This document shows, one piece after another, positions 10,557-23,200 of a stretch of DNA of 64,000 nucleotides. Each line of letters starts with the position of its first letter. Within the stretch, counting starts at the first letter, position 1. Position numbers and translations under genes: made by a program. The notes beneath the pieces were generated by a model. That model was not told the DNA's origin, searched no databases, and was given only the letters and a program-made list of their open reading frames with translations. This DNA comes from Gaeumannomyces sp. JS-464 (lineage: Eukaryota; Ascomycota; Sordariomycetes; Magnaporthales; Magnaporthaceae): the NCBI GenBank assembly GCA_002197995.1, contig NGZR01000005.1, forward strand, positions 3,720,001-3,784,000. Direction: 5' to 3'.

Positions 10557-10630
10557 GCTCGCTTAGCTCAGTTGGTTAGAGCGTCGTACTAATAATGCGA
10601 AGGTCGCCAGTTCGACCCTGGTAGTGAGCA
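10557..10630 (+). tRNA. tRNA-Ile (anticodon AAU)
   Basis: A 74-nt cloverleaf without intron. The acceptor arms GCTCGCT (10557-10563) and AGTGAGC (10623-10629) pair, with one G-T, followed by discriminator A at 10630. The D arm is TAGCTCAGTTGGTTAGAGC and contains the A box. The anticodon stem TCGTA/TGCGA encloses the loop CTAATAA, giving anticodon AAT (read as IAU, decoding AUU/AUC). The T arm GCCAG-TTCGACC-CTGGT contains the B box. The D and anticodon arms resemble other fungal tRNA-Ile(AAU) genes. CCA is not encoded, as expected in a eukaryotic nucleus. Confidence 0.95.
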
Positions 10631-11215
10631 GCATTATGAGGTCTCCAGCAATCCCGTTCAAGCTCCGGATAACCCTTCTTTTACTTTTTTTCTTCTTCTT
10701 TTTTTTCTGTCCTTTTACATTTTCTGAAAGACGGCGTTTGAAAGCATTACGGAAACCGAAAAAAGCTGACTTTTTTCGGCAATTCACGCCATAATACTAT
10801 GCTTTGATCGCATAGGTTTAGCGGGACTGGAGTGTTTAAACATTTATTGCGATATATTTATTATGTAGAAAGGGTACTGGTTGGGGAATAGCGATATGAT
10901 CTTAACATCTCTGATCCAAGGAGATGGTCTGGGAAGCGCAGGAAGGCAGCTATAGCAAGGAAATACATCCAGAGTTTTAACAGGAGCATACAGCCGGTCT
11001 TGAACGTATATCGGGTGGAATAGGAAACGTGAGTCCTAGCGGAATAGATAGTAGAAGAAACTCCTTGTAGACGCCGAGATCAACAGAAATAGGGCAAATG
11101 TGAATCGTGCGTGTGATAGCGAGGGGGTATCTAGAGTGATCTTGAACGCCGCGATGAAGGAAAGTGGAGGCGTGTAATCTCGCACTGTTCTTAACATGAT
11201 GCGCCGAGCAAGTTC
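10631..11215. other. tRNA trailer and 3' flank of the minus-strand gene
   Basis: T-rich just after the tRNA, otherwise without recognisable features. The right part should hold the 3' UTR of the gene whose stop is near 11216. Confidence 0.4.
10679..10682 (+). terminator. Candidate RNA polymerase III terminator of the tRNA
   Basis: This is the first run of four T residues downstream of the tRNA, about 48 nt after its end, followed quickly by longer T runs (10685-10708). It is farther away than usual, so the primary transcript would have a longer trailer. Confidence 0.35.
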
Positions 11216-14200
11216 TTAATTACCCACAGGGCATCGTGCAAAGTATAGAACGAAGTGTAGGGTAGGGCGGAAGATGTAAGATGATGATGTGTTGAGGTGA
11301 GGGCGTGGACTCGGCATCGAAGGCTTTGCAGGGAGAGCTTGGTGTTGATGGCTCGCCCGGAGATGTTGCCTCTGGCGGTTGATTGGGATACCGCTGGCTA
11401 AGCCGGGTCGGCTGTTGGTGTTGTTTCCTTCATTGGTAGTACTGCCCATCTCGAGTCGGGCGTATGATATCGTGGCGAACAGCACCGGTCTAGGATTTTC
11501 GGGAAGGCGCAGCAGATGGCCGGCCTTACTCCCATTCATGTCGAGACCAGGTGTCCGACCTGCCGGGGTCTCAAATGACAATGACAACGCTCCCTTGCGC
11601 GTCTCCGAGTCCTCGAGCGGGAACCCAAAGACGACCTTGAACAAGTCTCTAAGGAACCCATAGTGCGTCGACCGGTGCATCATCCAGCCCACGCTCTTGC
11701 CGATGTCGGATGCGTTGAGTCGTTTGTTCCTCGCGGGGGGCTCGCTGAAGCCCGGAACACCGGGTCCGCAAGCACCAAGTTCTTGTAGTTTTGTAGAAGC
11801 GTCGCGTGCGAGGGGAGGCTTCCGAACGATCCTGCAGGCAGGCTCTTGACAAACGCCTGCAGCGACGTGGCGCCCCCGAGTCCGTCCACTGCAGCAGCAT
11901 CCCGGCTGAAGCCGATGTTCATGGCCGCCTTCACTATGAGAGCTTTGATGCGCGTGATGTTGACGTCCTCGGCCGTCGCCGCCCCAGCCGTCGCCGTGCT
12001 GCTTGTCTTGGCGCTGCTTTGTGAGTAGCTCGACAGGTTCGACGCGCTGCTGGACCACCGAGGCCCGTGGCTCCCGGACCTGCCTGCATCAGATCCTCCC
12101 GTGCCAGTACCAGAATGTTGGGCATCTGTGGGCTAGAGCTCTCGGGGGATATCGGCGTGTCCTCAAACTCGGTCACCGGCGTCTCGGGCACTGGTGCCTT
12201 GTGCTTCCGGGACCTCTCCTCAGGAACGCTACGCAGGCTCTCACGCTTCGAGTGCATTGATGCCCGGCTGCCCGTGTTGGATCGCGCGTCCGATGCAACG
12301 CCGCTGTGGGAGAAGAAAGTCATCTGGCTTGGCCGAGGGGTTCCGCGGTCCGGCCTGATCTGTGTCCAGCCCTCTCGGAAGATATCGCATAGCTCCCAGC
12401 ATGCCTGCACAGCCGAGCCTAGCAGCTCCTCGTCCGGCGTCTTGGCGTCTCTCCGACTCTGGCGCAGGCTAAAGAGCATTTCGGCGAGTGACCAGCATGC
12501 TCGAAGAAGAGAGTCTGTCTCCTCGGCGAGCTCGCTCCGCTGTTTCATCAAACGGTGGCACAGTGTGATGTAAAAATCAAGTGTCCTCTCCCTGAAGGCC
12601 TCTGGGAGATTCCGACTATCCTGGGCGCTGTAAAGACTGTTGTGCGAGGAGTTGGTTAGAAAGGGCGACATGGAATAGGGGGGACGTGCACAAATGCTTA
12701 CTGGTTGTTGAGTTCAAAGCTGACCCGGAGAACAGAGTCGGCCGTGTCGTCCTTGCGTGTGCGAACGTCAAACAGAGACTGGCAGAAATCGCGGCATAGA
12801 TCCAAGTTTGTCCGGCCGTGGTGGGTCTCGGTCGTCTCGTCTCGACTGAGATATAAACGCTGGCATAGCTTCCAGCAGCTCTTCCATGCTTTCTCGTGGG
12901 CGTCGGGCGTGCCCGAACTGTTGAAAACGCGCTCTCGGTGGATTGAGCTCAGATTCGCGAGGGTATTGCAGAGGGTCCAGCACTCCTCGAGGGCCGTTTT
13001 GAGCGCCTGTATCTCATTTTCTTCCTCCATTACTGGGCTGTACTGGTCCTCGTGGTTGTACAGCTCCGCGTCTGATTCGCCCTGCAGGTTTTCGGGAATC
13101 ACTGGCCAACAATGTCAATATCTTGCGATTCTGCGCTTGCCCATCAACAGCTGGAGTGAGCGCCGTCTTACATTCTAGGCTGCTGGCGCTGCTCGATCGT
13201 AGCCTCGCGTGATCGTTGATCACATCCTGAAGATTCTGAGCCTGAGGCGTCGCAGACTCCAGAGAATACTGCACAGGTTTGACATTTGTCGAAATTGGTG
13301 GTGGAGAGAGAGTTGGGGATTTAGACTGCCGCCGTCACCTTGTTAGAATCTTGTATGACAACATCATCCACCAAAATTCGACATGAAAATAACCCCACTG
13401 ACCTTGACAGAGTGCTCGCTTGGCGGAGGGCTCACTATGTCGGCTGGCTTATCGGGCTGTTGAGCGGGATTTGCCTGGTCAGTGGACGTCTTTCGGAACG
13501 TCAGCTGAGGCTGTCGCATGTGGCGGAAGAATGGGGGTTGTGATAATTATGGAAACTAAGAAAAGGGGGATGACGAACCCAAGTCTGAAAAGACTGTGGT
13601 GCGTGTATGACTGAGACGGCTTCCTCGCTGAGGGAGCTCCGGAGCTGGTCCGGAATGTTCGTCTTGAGCATCATGAGCTATGCGTGCATTAGTGTCCGCC
13701 ATCCGCAAGAGTAGCTCAGTGACGACTAATAGGAACAGAACAGGGCCCATACCTGGGGATGCTGATTGCTGGAGCCAGGAAAGCCAGCCTCCATCGATTC
13801 CTCATCTTCTATCTCCGTCGTCTCGGTTCCGTTGGACGTGACGGGCGAGGGCCCGACAATGTCGCTGATGGGGCTCATGAGGTGATGGCCAAAGTTGGAC
13901 TGCGGTCTCGCAAATGTGTGGGGGTGGAGTCCTTGTTGTGAGGAGCTCATGGACTCGGCCGATGACCTGGTGGATGAAGGCAATCGCCGTTAGGAATAAG
14001 CGAGCAACTTGTGGGAAGGATACGGTGTTGGCATGCAATTGGCGGGAAGGGCATGGTAAGCTCCTTCCTGTCCTCCTGGGCATCAAATACTGAAAGGGTG
14101 TGGCACGTGAGTTGTACTCACATCGGCAGGCTCTTGCGATTCGCCACGGCGGGCGAGTTGGGCGATTCGACAGACATGTCTGTGTGGGGCGAATACGTCG

Positions 14201-14243
14201 AGATGATGCTTCCGGTCGATGGCAATGGGGCAGCGAGAGCCAT
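11216..14243 (-). CDS. Large fungal helical protein, possibly the DUF7624 family
   Basis: A multi-exon gene whose phases join consistently: 14243-14122, 13966-13753, 13677-13579, 13510-13403, 13268-13172, 13101-12702, and 12627 to the stop near 11216. The N-terminal third is Ser/Pro-rich and probably disordered (MALAAPLPSTGSIIS, PDKPADIVSPPPSEHS). The core is helical with recurring Cys/Trp-Leu patterns: ALEECWTLCNTLANLS, KSCWKLCQRLYLSRDE, LLRACWSLAEMLFSLR, SAVQACWELCDIFREGW. The repeated C-W-x-L-C spacing suggests an internal helical repeat. A Ser-rich linker leads to a conserved C-terminal part (AAMNIGFSRD, LPSHATLLQNYKNLVLADP, GWMMHRSTHYGFLRDLFKVV). Frame changes are needed near 12055 and 11740. 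I assign DUF7624 from memory and only tentatively. The function is unknown, and the last about 80 residues before the stop may not be genuine. Confidence 0.7.
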
Positions 14244-17200
14244 GTCTAAGCTGCCCAGCCCACAGGAGCGCGCCTAGTCGAAGTCGTCGCGACAGCGTAC
14301 CTTGGGTACAGCGCAACGCCACGACGAGACGAGACTCTGGGGGAAGCCAGCGAGTCTGGGGCGTGGGATGCGCAGCAAGCGGCCCGATCTCTGTCCGTGA
14401 TGTCGGGCTGCGCGGGAGACACCACGGTAGATGCGCGTCCAGGCAGGGATAACGGAGCGCGGGAGCGCGAGCTCTCCTTGGTCGAGGCCTCGAGGAGGGC
14501 CAGCGACGGCAAGGAGGCGGACGGATGATCGAGACAACGCGACTCGAACAGACTGCTTTGTGTGTGGTTCGAGAGATCGATGAGCTTGGCAAGATCTTGC
14601 CCAGCTGTTTGGACGATCGCAAGACAATGGCCAGCAGAAGGGTCGCAGCAGGGGAAACAAAAAAATATCAAGCAATGCGCGCGCCGGCTAAGCAGCCGTC
14701 CTTGCCGGAGGGTTGAGATAGGTCGAGCAGCCGCTCAGCGCTGCTCGGACACAGGGATCCTGGCTGTGCGACCAGTTTGGACGCCGGACGCGCAAGAGGG
14801 GACGGCGTTTGGTACTCGGTCGTGTTGTAGATTCCCCCAGGGCTCGCACAACGGGCCCTGTTTGTCGCACGGCAGATTGACGCTCTGGTTCTCTTGGTTC
14901 TCTTCCCCGGCCGATGAAGCGTGAGCAAAATTGGGAGAGATTCACAGCAACGAAGAGCCAGGAAGAGAATGGCGGGGCGCTAGGGTAATGGGTTTTGAGG
15001 CGCGCCGCGGCGGTATAGGGCCAGCTGGGATTTGCTGGGTTGCTGTTGGTCCGAGAGGCCTGCGGGTGCTATTTGAGTGACGCCGCCCTGTGGGTGTGCA
15101 CGCTTTTGCTGGCGCGGTGCGTGGATATTTTGGAGCTACAGCCGACGGCGGGGAAGCGGATGATGGGCACCATCCCCTGCAAAGGACTCGGCACGCGCAG
15201 GGTAACGCTAGGTATCCGCAATGCGCAGCGGGGGCCTTGGAAGCCTGGTGTGTCTGCCACGGCTTGGACTGCCCTGTGTCCCAAATCAAGGATGTCCGAG
15301 TCTTGTTGCACTCCCCTCCCGAGAGAGGCTCAAGCACCGAACAAGCAAGCAGGTGGCGTCGATACGCTTCGTGGCACAGGGCTTGTGAATATTGACCGAG
15401 AACGACGGGTGCGTTGGATCCCCAGCTCGAGCTCGAGACTAGCGGCCGCTGCCAAGAGAAGACGGCCGCGCAAAAGGCCGCCGTCGGGAAGGATGAAAAC
15501 AATCGACGGGGGGAGCTCCAGGACGGCGACGAAGCTGTCTGTCTGCTCCACTGAGAGCCGGCATCAAGCTGCCCTTTAGAAGCAACAGCAGCAGGCAGTC
15601 GAATCGTGCGTCGAGGCGCGAGTGCTGGCCTGCGAGAGGACAGCCACGGCCAACCACGGCCAGCAAAGGGGCCCCACAGCACAGGGCCCTCGTTCTCGTT
15701 CATGGACGAACGTGAAGGGAGCGTGCTCGCCGGGAGGGCAGGCAGCCACTCCCACCCAGGTGTCCATCACTGTGCAGCAACTCGTGCGTCTTGCAGCGTC
15801 CACCTGGGCGGAGCCACCCTGGCGTCGACGCCGGCCAGTCACAGGGCGCCGTTGGCCCGTCTGGAGCGCTGATGGATGGGACCGTCTACTGATGGCCTGC
15901 ATGAAGGGCGACAGGCGCGGGCGCTTAAAATGCGTCCTGGGAGGGGGGCATCGGCCTCGAGCCGTCCAACCAGGAGCGCCGGCTGCGGGACCCCTGTCTG
16001 ATGCCACAAAAAGCCGTCGCAGGCCAATCGACGCTTGAGGAGCGTGATGGCGCCGGCGTTTGTCTACTTTCCCATCCTGCCGGGCGCTGCCGCATGGCCG
16101 CAAGGGTTAGGAAGCAGGCCACACTGTTGCTTCTGTTGTTTGTTGTTGTGTGTTTGGGGTCTTGCTGTTGGATGCGTTGTTTATTTTTTTCGAGGCAGAT
16201 CGTGTCGTGTTGGAGAATGTGATGAATAACGGAACACTAAAACTAAAAAGCGCACACAGATCGACAACCTGCGCTGCCTCGTGGGATCAAACGCATATCG
16301 CTGACGGTTGCAAGCGGGCAGGCTAGCTAGCTGTCCTGACCACAACTGGTCCCTCTTGCGAGCTCGCCCTACCTGACAAAGGAAAGTGTATCTAAAGCGT
16401 CGGGCGTTGTTTGGCGGTCCCGCCCGCGCGCTCATTCCAGCCGCCCGTCATCACACACACCCACCCACCCGGGAGCAGTGACACCCTCCCTCCACAAACA
16501 CGCTCCTTCACAGGCCCCATCATGCAGGTAAGCTCCAAGCTCAGAACATAACCAGTGCAGATATAGACACAAATCAGCAATACTCGGCACCCCGTTTGGG
16601 AAGTCCCTCGCGCTGCAGGCCAACTGCCCGCCTCCGTCCCGACCTGACTGATTCACCCGGCACAGCTTGCATCGACGCATCGAACCGACTCGCCGCCTCG
16701 GCCAGCCCTCCTGGCAGACTCATCGCTGTCGGTCTGCAGTCCGCGGTCTGCTGCACGAGTTGTTGAGCTCGGTTGGGGCTAAATCCCTGCAGCTGTTTAG
16801 CGCTCCTCGACGTTGCTCTTCAAATCTCTGTCAGCAATTTCGTTTATTGTTCCAGAAACAGCCCAGAGAAATCGACAGAGAAGGTTGATCAAGCTGATGG
16901 GCGCAGGGAACCAACAAGGGGGAAGACAGGGAGGCAGGCAAGCAAGCGGCCAAGGGAGGCGCAAGGAAGCAACCTCTCAGAGGACACCCCCTGGCCCCTG
17001 TCCCCGCCCTGAGCCGTGGGTCTCGGGCAATGCCCAGGAACAGTGCCGTGATCAACCAGCCCTCACGGAAAGAATAATCTGGGTGTTTGTCTGGTTTGTC
17101 TCAAGGCAATGAAAAAGACTCGGGGAGCCGAACCAAAGGATCCGTGACTCCCACGCAGGCTAATCACATCCCTCGTCACATCGACGCAAACTTCAGCCAG

Positions 17201-19360
17201 AAACCAGCCCCCTGGCCTGGCGGCTTGAGGCTGGGCGGCCACGAATGCGTTACCGGCGCTCTGGGTCACCGTGGGCTTCGCTAACACGGACCCCTCCCCA
17301 ATGTGACCCACGGACCACGGGGCCGCTCCAGACACGGAACTGCCTCCCACTGGGGGAGCCCAGCCCAACAGGCGCCCTGCTCTGATCTACCGGAGGCTTG
17401 TCCCCTGGACCGACCCCTCGCTTTCCTTGCGGCTTCGGCCTTGCTAGCTCGTCTATGTTTGTGTCACGCGCTGGTTTGCAAGATGCGCCTCAGCATCACC
17501 GTGATCGAGGGATGTAAGTTGTTCGTTCCTTCGTGTTACCTTTACGTTATCTTCTGCTCGAACTCGCTGTCTGCCTTCCGGCCCCTGAGCCGGCCAGGCC
17601 CATTCCGGACCGCGATGCTCAGCCCTAGAGGGCTCGGGCCTGTGGACTGTCCTGCTCTTGTCGATCCTTGCCCAATTCCCCCGCAGTCTTCTAGAGATGT
17701 GATGGGTGGGGAGGAGAGGATTCGCTATCACAACCATAACCAAAACTCGAGAGTCTAGAGGACTCGATAGAATTCTGCCTCCTAGTCCTTTCCAGGAGGT
17801 TGGCTTCCAGCCACCTCTGCCACCTTGCCCACCCTTCCAGAGAGAGCGGATACGTGTCCGTCGCCCCTATTTTTCTCGTCTGTCGCGGATCCTATCTCGG
17901 ACCAAAAATGCACATCCATCTTTGCCGAGTGAGGAGCTCGCTGCTGTCGCTAAACCCAGCCAATAGATTCCCTGCTTGTGCCTGCACCGGCTGCGTCTAA
18001 TGTAGCCCAACGTGCAGTTCCTGGCTCCCGCGCATTTTGGCGGTCATGCTCGCCAGGTTGCTGTTGGGGTGGGTGGTGCGCCAGAGAATCCCGGCGCTTA
18101 TTTTGCGGCCCCCTTTTAGGAAAGAGCCCGACCAACGGTTAGCCGCGATTGCAGACGCGAGTCCTTGTCGACCTCCACCACCACGCACCGCAGAAACAAG
18201 TCCAAGGCAGGCTGCGTCGTGGAACCAACAGGGTGCGCCAACGCGCCATGCAATCGATCTGGGGCCTGCACGCCGCTATTTGCTCCCCGTTCGGGTTGGG
18301 CAGCCTCACCGCTCTCCATATTCCGAACCCGGGGTGCCGGTAGCGAGCAGCTCGTTCGATGCAAGCGCCCCTATCGCCGACCATGTTCTGATCGTCCGCC
18401 CATGGACGATGTCCCTCCCCACCCCCGACGTGGCAGCCCAACAGAGGAGGATCGTCCACACCTTCGGGGCCAGACCCGCCCCGGACGATGATATGAGATA
18501 TTACACCACCTTCCAACGTCTGCACACCGCATTTACGGCGGAGCGTTCTCTTCCTTCGTTTTCACGCTATCCATCCCACCTCTGTCATAGTTTCGAAGAC
18601 CAGAACTGTTGGCCGGGTTTCTCGCCTCAAGGGGTCAGCAGTCAAGTGTCAAGTCGGTTGGGCCGTAGCTGTCAAAGGCCCCAACGAGGGCCTAAGCTTC
18701 ACGGGCAGTTCAGGCACTTGACAACCCCCATCCACTCACATGATCCTGCCTGTACGTGCGTACTGGGCATGTCGAAGCGCCAAGCCAACGAATCCCTGAA
18801 GACAGCAGCACGGCAGTGTTTTCCACACAGGCCCGACAGGCTGCCAGATTTGAACAATATGCCAACAGCCTGTAATGACATCCACATCGACGGCCTGGCA
18901 GATGCATGACCAACATCGCCACATGGATCACACAGCGGTAAGCTCTTGAGGCCATACATGCATGCTCGGCCAACACCAAACTACAATCTCCTCCATCCTC
19001 AAAGAAAACATGGCCGATGCTCCGTTGCGCGGACCGATCCCCTATATTCTGCGGAAATGTATGCATGTATGTTTAGCGTCATTTTGTGTAACCAATTCCC
19101 CACTCCTACAAACGCCGCGCCTGATGTCTTCGCCTATTGCGAAGGGATATGGAAAGTGAAAGAGGAAAGGGATGGCGAACAACACGGTGTTGGCTTTCGG
19201 AAATCAGCGAATCCTCCTGGTGTCGTAGGGTTGGTGCGCCCGAGAATAAGTGGTGTATCCATCACTGAGTATGAGCAAGGTTGATCTTCTTCTCCTGTCG
19301 TCCCTCGGTCGAGTACCTGAGCGCGTTGCGTCCGTCTGGTTAGTATTCGCGACCCAAATT
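14244..19360. other. About 5.1 kb without recognisable genes
   Basis: The left end should carry the promoter of the gene that starts at 14243. Many medium-length open frames exist on both strands (for example 14942-15703 minus and 18037-18909 plus). They look like chance frames in GC-rich DNA: no domain, unusual composition, and overlap with others of equal length. A possible tiny exon at 17482-17515 (MRLSITVIEG before GTAAGT) could not be joined to a second exon. No tRNA, transposon ends or long repeats were seen. Confidence 0.4.
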
Positions 19361-19765
19361 TCAGAGCAGCCAGCCCTGTATGGCGGGTCGGCCCCCTATC
19401 CCGAAGCAGTGGGGGTTGAGATATCCATACTTGAGGAGCTTCTCGATGAGGTCGACGTGTGTCATGACCATGCGACGGCAGCAATACCGCTGCAGACCAA
19501 GAGCGTCCATTGCCGGGCTGTAGGCGTCAAGGAATCGTCGAGGGTTAGTGCAGCCGGCACAACAAGAAGCGGGGGCCGCCACGGTTGGAGAACTGACCCA
19601 TCGTCAATGCCCTCGTCGAGGAGCTTCAGGTAGCGCTCCCATAGATCGCCAGTGACCTGCTCGACATGCTGATGTTAGCGGCGTATGGCTTATGGTTCCG
19701 CAGCTGGCCTCCTGGATCGTGAGACTTGCCTTGCCACAAGAGAAGCAGCGGACCGGGATGATCAT
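19361..19765 (-). CDS. RPB10: RNA polymerase I/II/III common subunit RPABC5
   Basis: This is the smallest zinc-binding subunit shared by nuclear RNA polymerases I, II and III, needed for assembly of the two large subunits with the Rpb3/Rpb11-type heterodimer. Exons are 19765-19730, 19656-19598 and 19517-19361, coding 83 residues. The protein begins [12 protein letters not shown] with zinc ligands Cys7 and Cys10, continues [16 protein letters not shown], then has the invariant [19 protein letters not shown] with the other zinc ligands Cys44 and Cys45. The C-terminus (after LLKYGY) is about a dozen residues longer than usual for the family. Intron 1 (19729-19657) has a GC donor (GCAAGT); using any nearby GT would break the frame. 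The frame is intact. It is divergent from UTP17 with 464 bp between the start codons. Confidence 0.97.
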
Positions 19766-20229
19766 TTTGGCTGTGATCTGCCTGCGACGCAATGCGACAA
19801 GACCCTATGCGTGAATCCTTGATGACTGCAGTGCTTCTTCGATTCTGCGTGTTCCTCGCTGTCTCGCTGTCGCCTTCAGCCCAGATCCAGATTTGGCGGA
19901 ATGCGATTCTTGACGCGACCGGCCAGTGGCGGCGCGCCTCTGCAGATGAATTATTTTTGGCGGCTCGGCTCAACGATGGGCCGACCCCACCCTTTGCGCT
20001 TATCGGTATCTTATCGCCCTATCTGCGCTCCGTTCTGTCGGGGCCCTTCCAAAAATTTCTTGAGCCTGCGATGGTGCGAACGAGAAGCCAACAATTTCGC
20101 TGCCGCCAGTCGAGCAAGCGTGTGCCATTGAACCACTGCGCAGCGCCACCGGATACGGCTCCTCGATTACGATTGACCGAACTTCTCGAAGCCTGCATCC
20201 AACTGTCGCCCACCACGCCGGGCCCAGCT
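19766..20229. promoter_or_regulatory. Divergent promoter shared by RPB10 and UTP17
   Basis: The 464 bp between two start codons must contain both promoters. It holds AAAAATTT at 20051-20058 (core of the yeast RRPE element) and GCGATGG at 20068-20074 (one mismatch to the PAC core GCGATGAG), 10 bp apart and about 155-180 bp upstream of the UTP17 ATG. RRPE next to PAC is the classic promoter signature of yeast ribosome-biogenesis genes. An open frame runs through this region in phase with UTP17 (from 19792), but I regard it as chance. Confidence 0.6.
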
Positions 20230-23200
20230 ATGAGCTCGGCCGACGAACAGGGCGCGATGCCATCTGGCGGGCAGCGGCAGCTCGCCGCAAAAAAGCGGAA
20301 GCGGGAGAAGCAGGAGAATGGCGAACAGAAACTCTCCAAGCGCCACCGGTCAAAGTCCAAGTCCGGGACTGCCGTCGAAGAGCATGATGGACCTGCCGCC
20401 GAGCCCACTGGGTCCCCGAATCACAGCCAAAGCAGGGCCATCACGGTGGTACGCGCGGACGACGAGGACGATAGCAATGCCGAGCAGACTGCCCTTGCAT
20501 CTTCCTCGGCAGCGACCTGGAGGGTTGCTGAGCCCATGGGTGGTCGGGTCCATGCGGATGTCGAACCCATCTTCAGCGGCGACGAAAAGTATGTCATGGG
20601 TCTGACGAGACGCCAGAAGAGCAGCCTGGCTGGACTAGGGTGGCAGTCTCTTTTTGGTTTCAGGGCAGCTGCTTACCCGTTCACCTGCAGACACATCATT
20701 ATCACCTATGAGACCTCAATACAGGTCTACTCTACTCAAGACTCGCTCCTGGTCCGCAGGATTCAGCTCCCACGGCGCAGTCGGAAGCCGGACGCGAAAT
20801 CCTCGCAAACCCCGCACATTGCCGTCACGGTGGCATCCCTAGCCGATCCCAGCGCCGTCTGGGTTGCCGACTCGAAGCAAAGGATATGGAAAGTCGACTG
20901 GACAACAGGCGACTGCCAGCTTTTCGTAGCAACCCAAGGTCGAATCTCGACCTTGGCGGCTGCCAGGGTGGGCGGCAAGGAGCTATTGTTGACCTGCGAG
21001 CCAAGCTCCAAGGCTCAGTTTGAGCTGGTGGCATACGCGGCTGGCCCAGATACTAATCCCTCACCTCGGAGACTCGGCAGTCTTCCCGGTAAGCTGCGGA
21101 TCTTGAGGACCGCTGCCGATGGCACTGTTTTGTTTGGTTCTGCCGCGAGGGACGTTGTCATGGCATCCCTGAAGGACGGCGGCAAGAAACAGGGCGCATG
21201 GACTATTGACAATCTTGGCTGCGAACTCTACTCTTTCGAGGCCCCGGATATTGTCTGCTCCCTGGACGCCAGGGTGGCTGCGAGAAGTGCATCTTCGGGC
21301 AAGAAGGCAAAGCATGCCTCCGGGGCGGCAATCGGTTTGCCGGCCCTTGATGTTGTTGTCGGCTGCGCCCGCGGCGCCATCTACGTGTACGGCAATATCC
21401 TGGCTGCTCTTGTGGGCGCTGTAAACGGCTCCAGGGACAGGGTGCAGCCCCGGAAGTACCACTGGCATCCTCGAGCCGTCCACAGTGTAAAGTGGTCTGT
21501 TGATGGTGAGCAATCACCTTTTTACAACAAGCACTGCTCGCAGACTTTGTCATCATGTGCAGGATACTGACCTTGGCTTGGTTCTATGTCTCAGGCGAAT
21601 ACCTTGTGTCTGGAGGTACCGAGAACACACTGGTTCTGTGGCAGGTAGACACCGGCAAGACGGAGCTCCTGCCGCATCTTTCTGGTGTCATAGAAAGCAT
21701 CGTGGTCTCCCCTCAGGGCTCGTCGTATGCTCTCACTCTCGACGACAACTCGGCAGTGGTTCTGTCGACGTCGGAGATGAAGCCTACAGCCTATGTCTCA
21801 GGAATCCAGTCTCTCGTCCTGGGCCAGAGCCGGTGGAAGGACACTTCGGTGAACCGGGTTTGGACTCCAGTCGACGAAATATCGCGCCCGCTTACCGCCG
21901 CCGCTAACCCGGCCGCGACGTCACGCCTGTATCTATGCGTCGGCAATGGCCAGATGGCCAGCGCAACCGGAGCGATTCCCTCAGCCTCGCTACTCCAGAC
22001 CTTCGATATCTCTTCGTTCCAGAGCCTCGCCAAGCAGCCCCTCGCCCGCACCAACCCTACCGAAGCCAACCTTACTCCCAAGGGATTTCCAGTCACGGAG
22101 CCCTGGGTCTCACACATCTCATTCTCGCGTGGCGGTGACTGGCTCGCCTCCGTCGACGAGTGGCAACCCCCCGCACGAGATGTGGAGAGTCTTGTTGAGG
22201 ACGCGCACGCGGCCGAGCTCCTCTGCCGCGAGAGGAAGGAGGTTCATCTGAAGTTCTGGAAGGTCGGCGATCAGCAACTAGATTTAGTATCGAGGATAGA
22301 CGAGGCCCACTCTACAGCAGTGCGACCTGAGTCAATCTTAGATCTTGCATCGAGTCCAAAGTCGATCCTCTTCGGCACAGTCGGGGCAGACGGCTGCGTG
22401 AGACTTTGGGCGCCTCACATCCAGCAGTCTAGCATGACCCCTGCCGCTTCAAAAGCGGCTCTGGCCGTAAGCAGCGACGCCACTACCACCGACGTCGCAG
22501 AAGGCTGGTCATGTGTTCAAGCCATCCCTCTGGCGTCGAGCTCGAGAACCGAGATGGACGGGGAGACATTGAGCCTGGCCCCCGCCTCTGCCCAGCCCAC
22601 AGGGGCTCTGGCATTTTCTGGCGACGGTTCCACGCTCTTTGTGGCGTATGGTCTGCCCGACGATATGGTGCTCTTACATAATTGACGCGTCCTCGGGTGA
22701 GATTCGAACGCGACTTCATCAGCTGATAGACGGCAAAGCGCGCAGCCTGCGGGTTCTGGGTGCTTCTGTCATCATTCTAGCTGGCGGCAACCTGGTGGTC
22801 TACGACGTGGTCGAGGACAGGGTGCGATACGGCCTGTCCTTCGAGGTCCCCTCTTCCTCCCCTGCAGCCTTGCAGCTGGCACAGCTCGCTGTCGACGAGA
22901 CCTCCCACACCTTTGCGATCTCGATCCCCGTATTCTCAGACCTAGACGCGGCACTAAAATTTGACAAGAGCGTCAAGTCGGAGCTGGCCGTGTTTTCGCC
23001 CAACTCTGACCAACCGCTACTAATCCAATCGATGCGACACCTCATTATCTCCCTCCTTCCCGTCCCCGGATCGTCCAGCTTTGTGGCCATTGACTCGGCG
23101 GCACAGGTCTCGGCCATCATTCAAGGTACTGCCACCAATCCACTGGCACTACCTCTATCGGACTTGCGCCTGGACGGGACAACTGCGGGAGACGACGACG

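Noticed and set aside
14942..15703. 253-codon open frame on the minus strand
   Set aside because: No recognisable motif and similar-length frames on both strands. Treated as chance.
18037..18909. 290-codon open frame on the plus strand
   Set aside because: Low-complexity, domain-free text with competing frames on the minus strand. Nothing suggests translation.
19792..20229. 146-codon in-frame N-terminal extension of UTP17
   Set aside because: It overlaps the divergent promoter with the RRPE/PAC words and has no conserved character. The ATG at 20230 is preferred.
22690..22720. TTCGAATCTCACC-like B box on the minus strand
   Set aside because: Lies inside UTP17 coding sequence and no cloverleaf can be formed around it.
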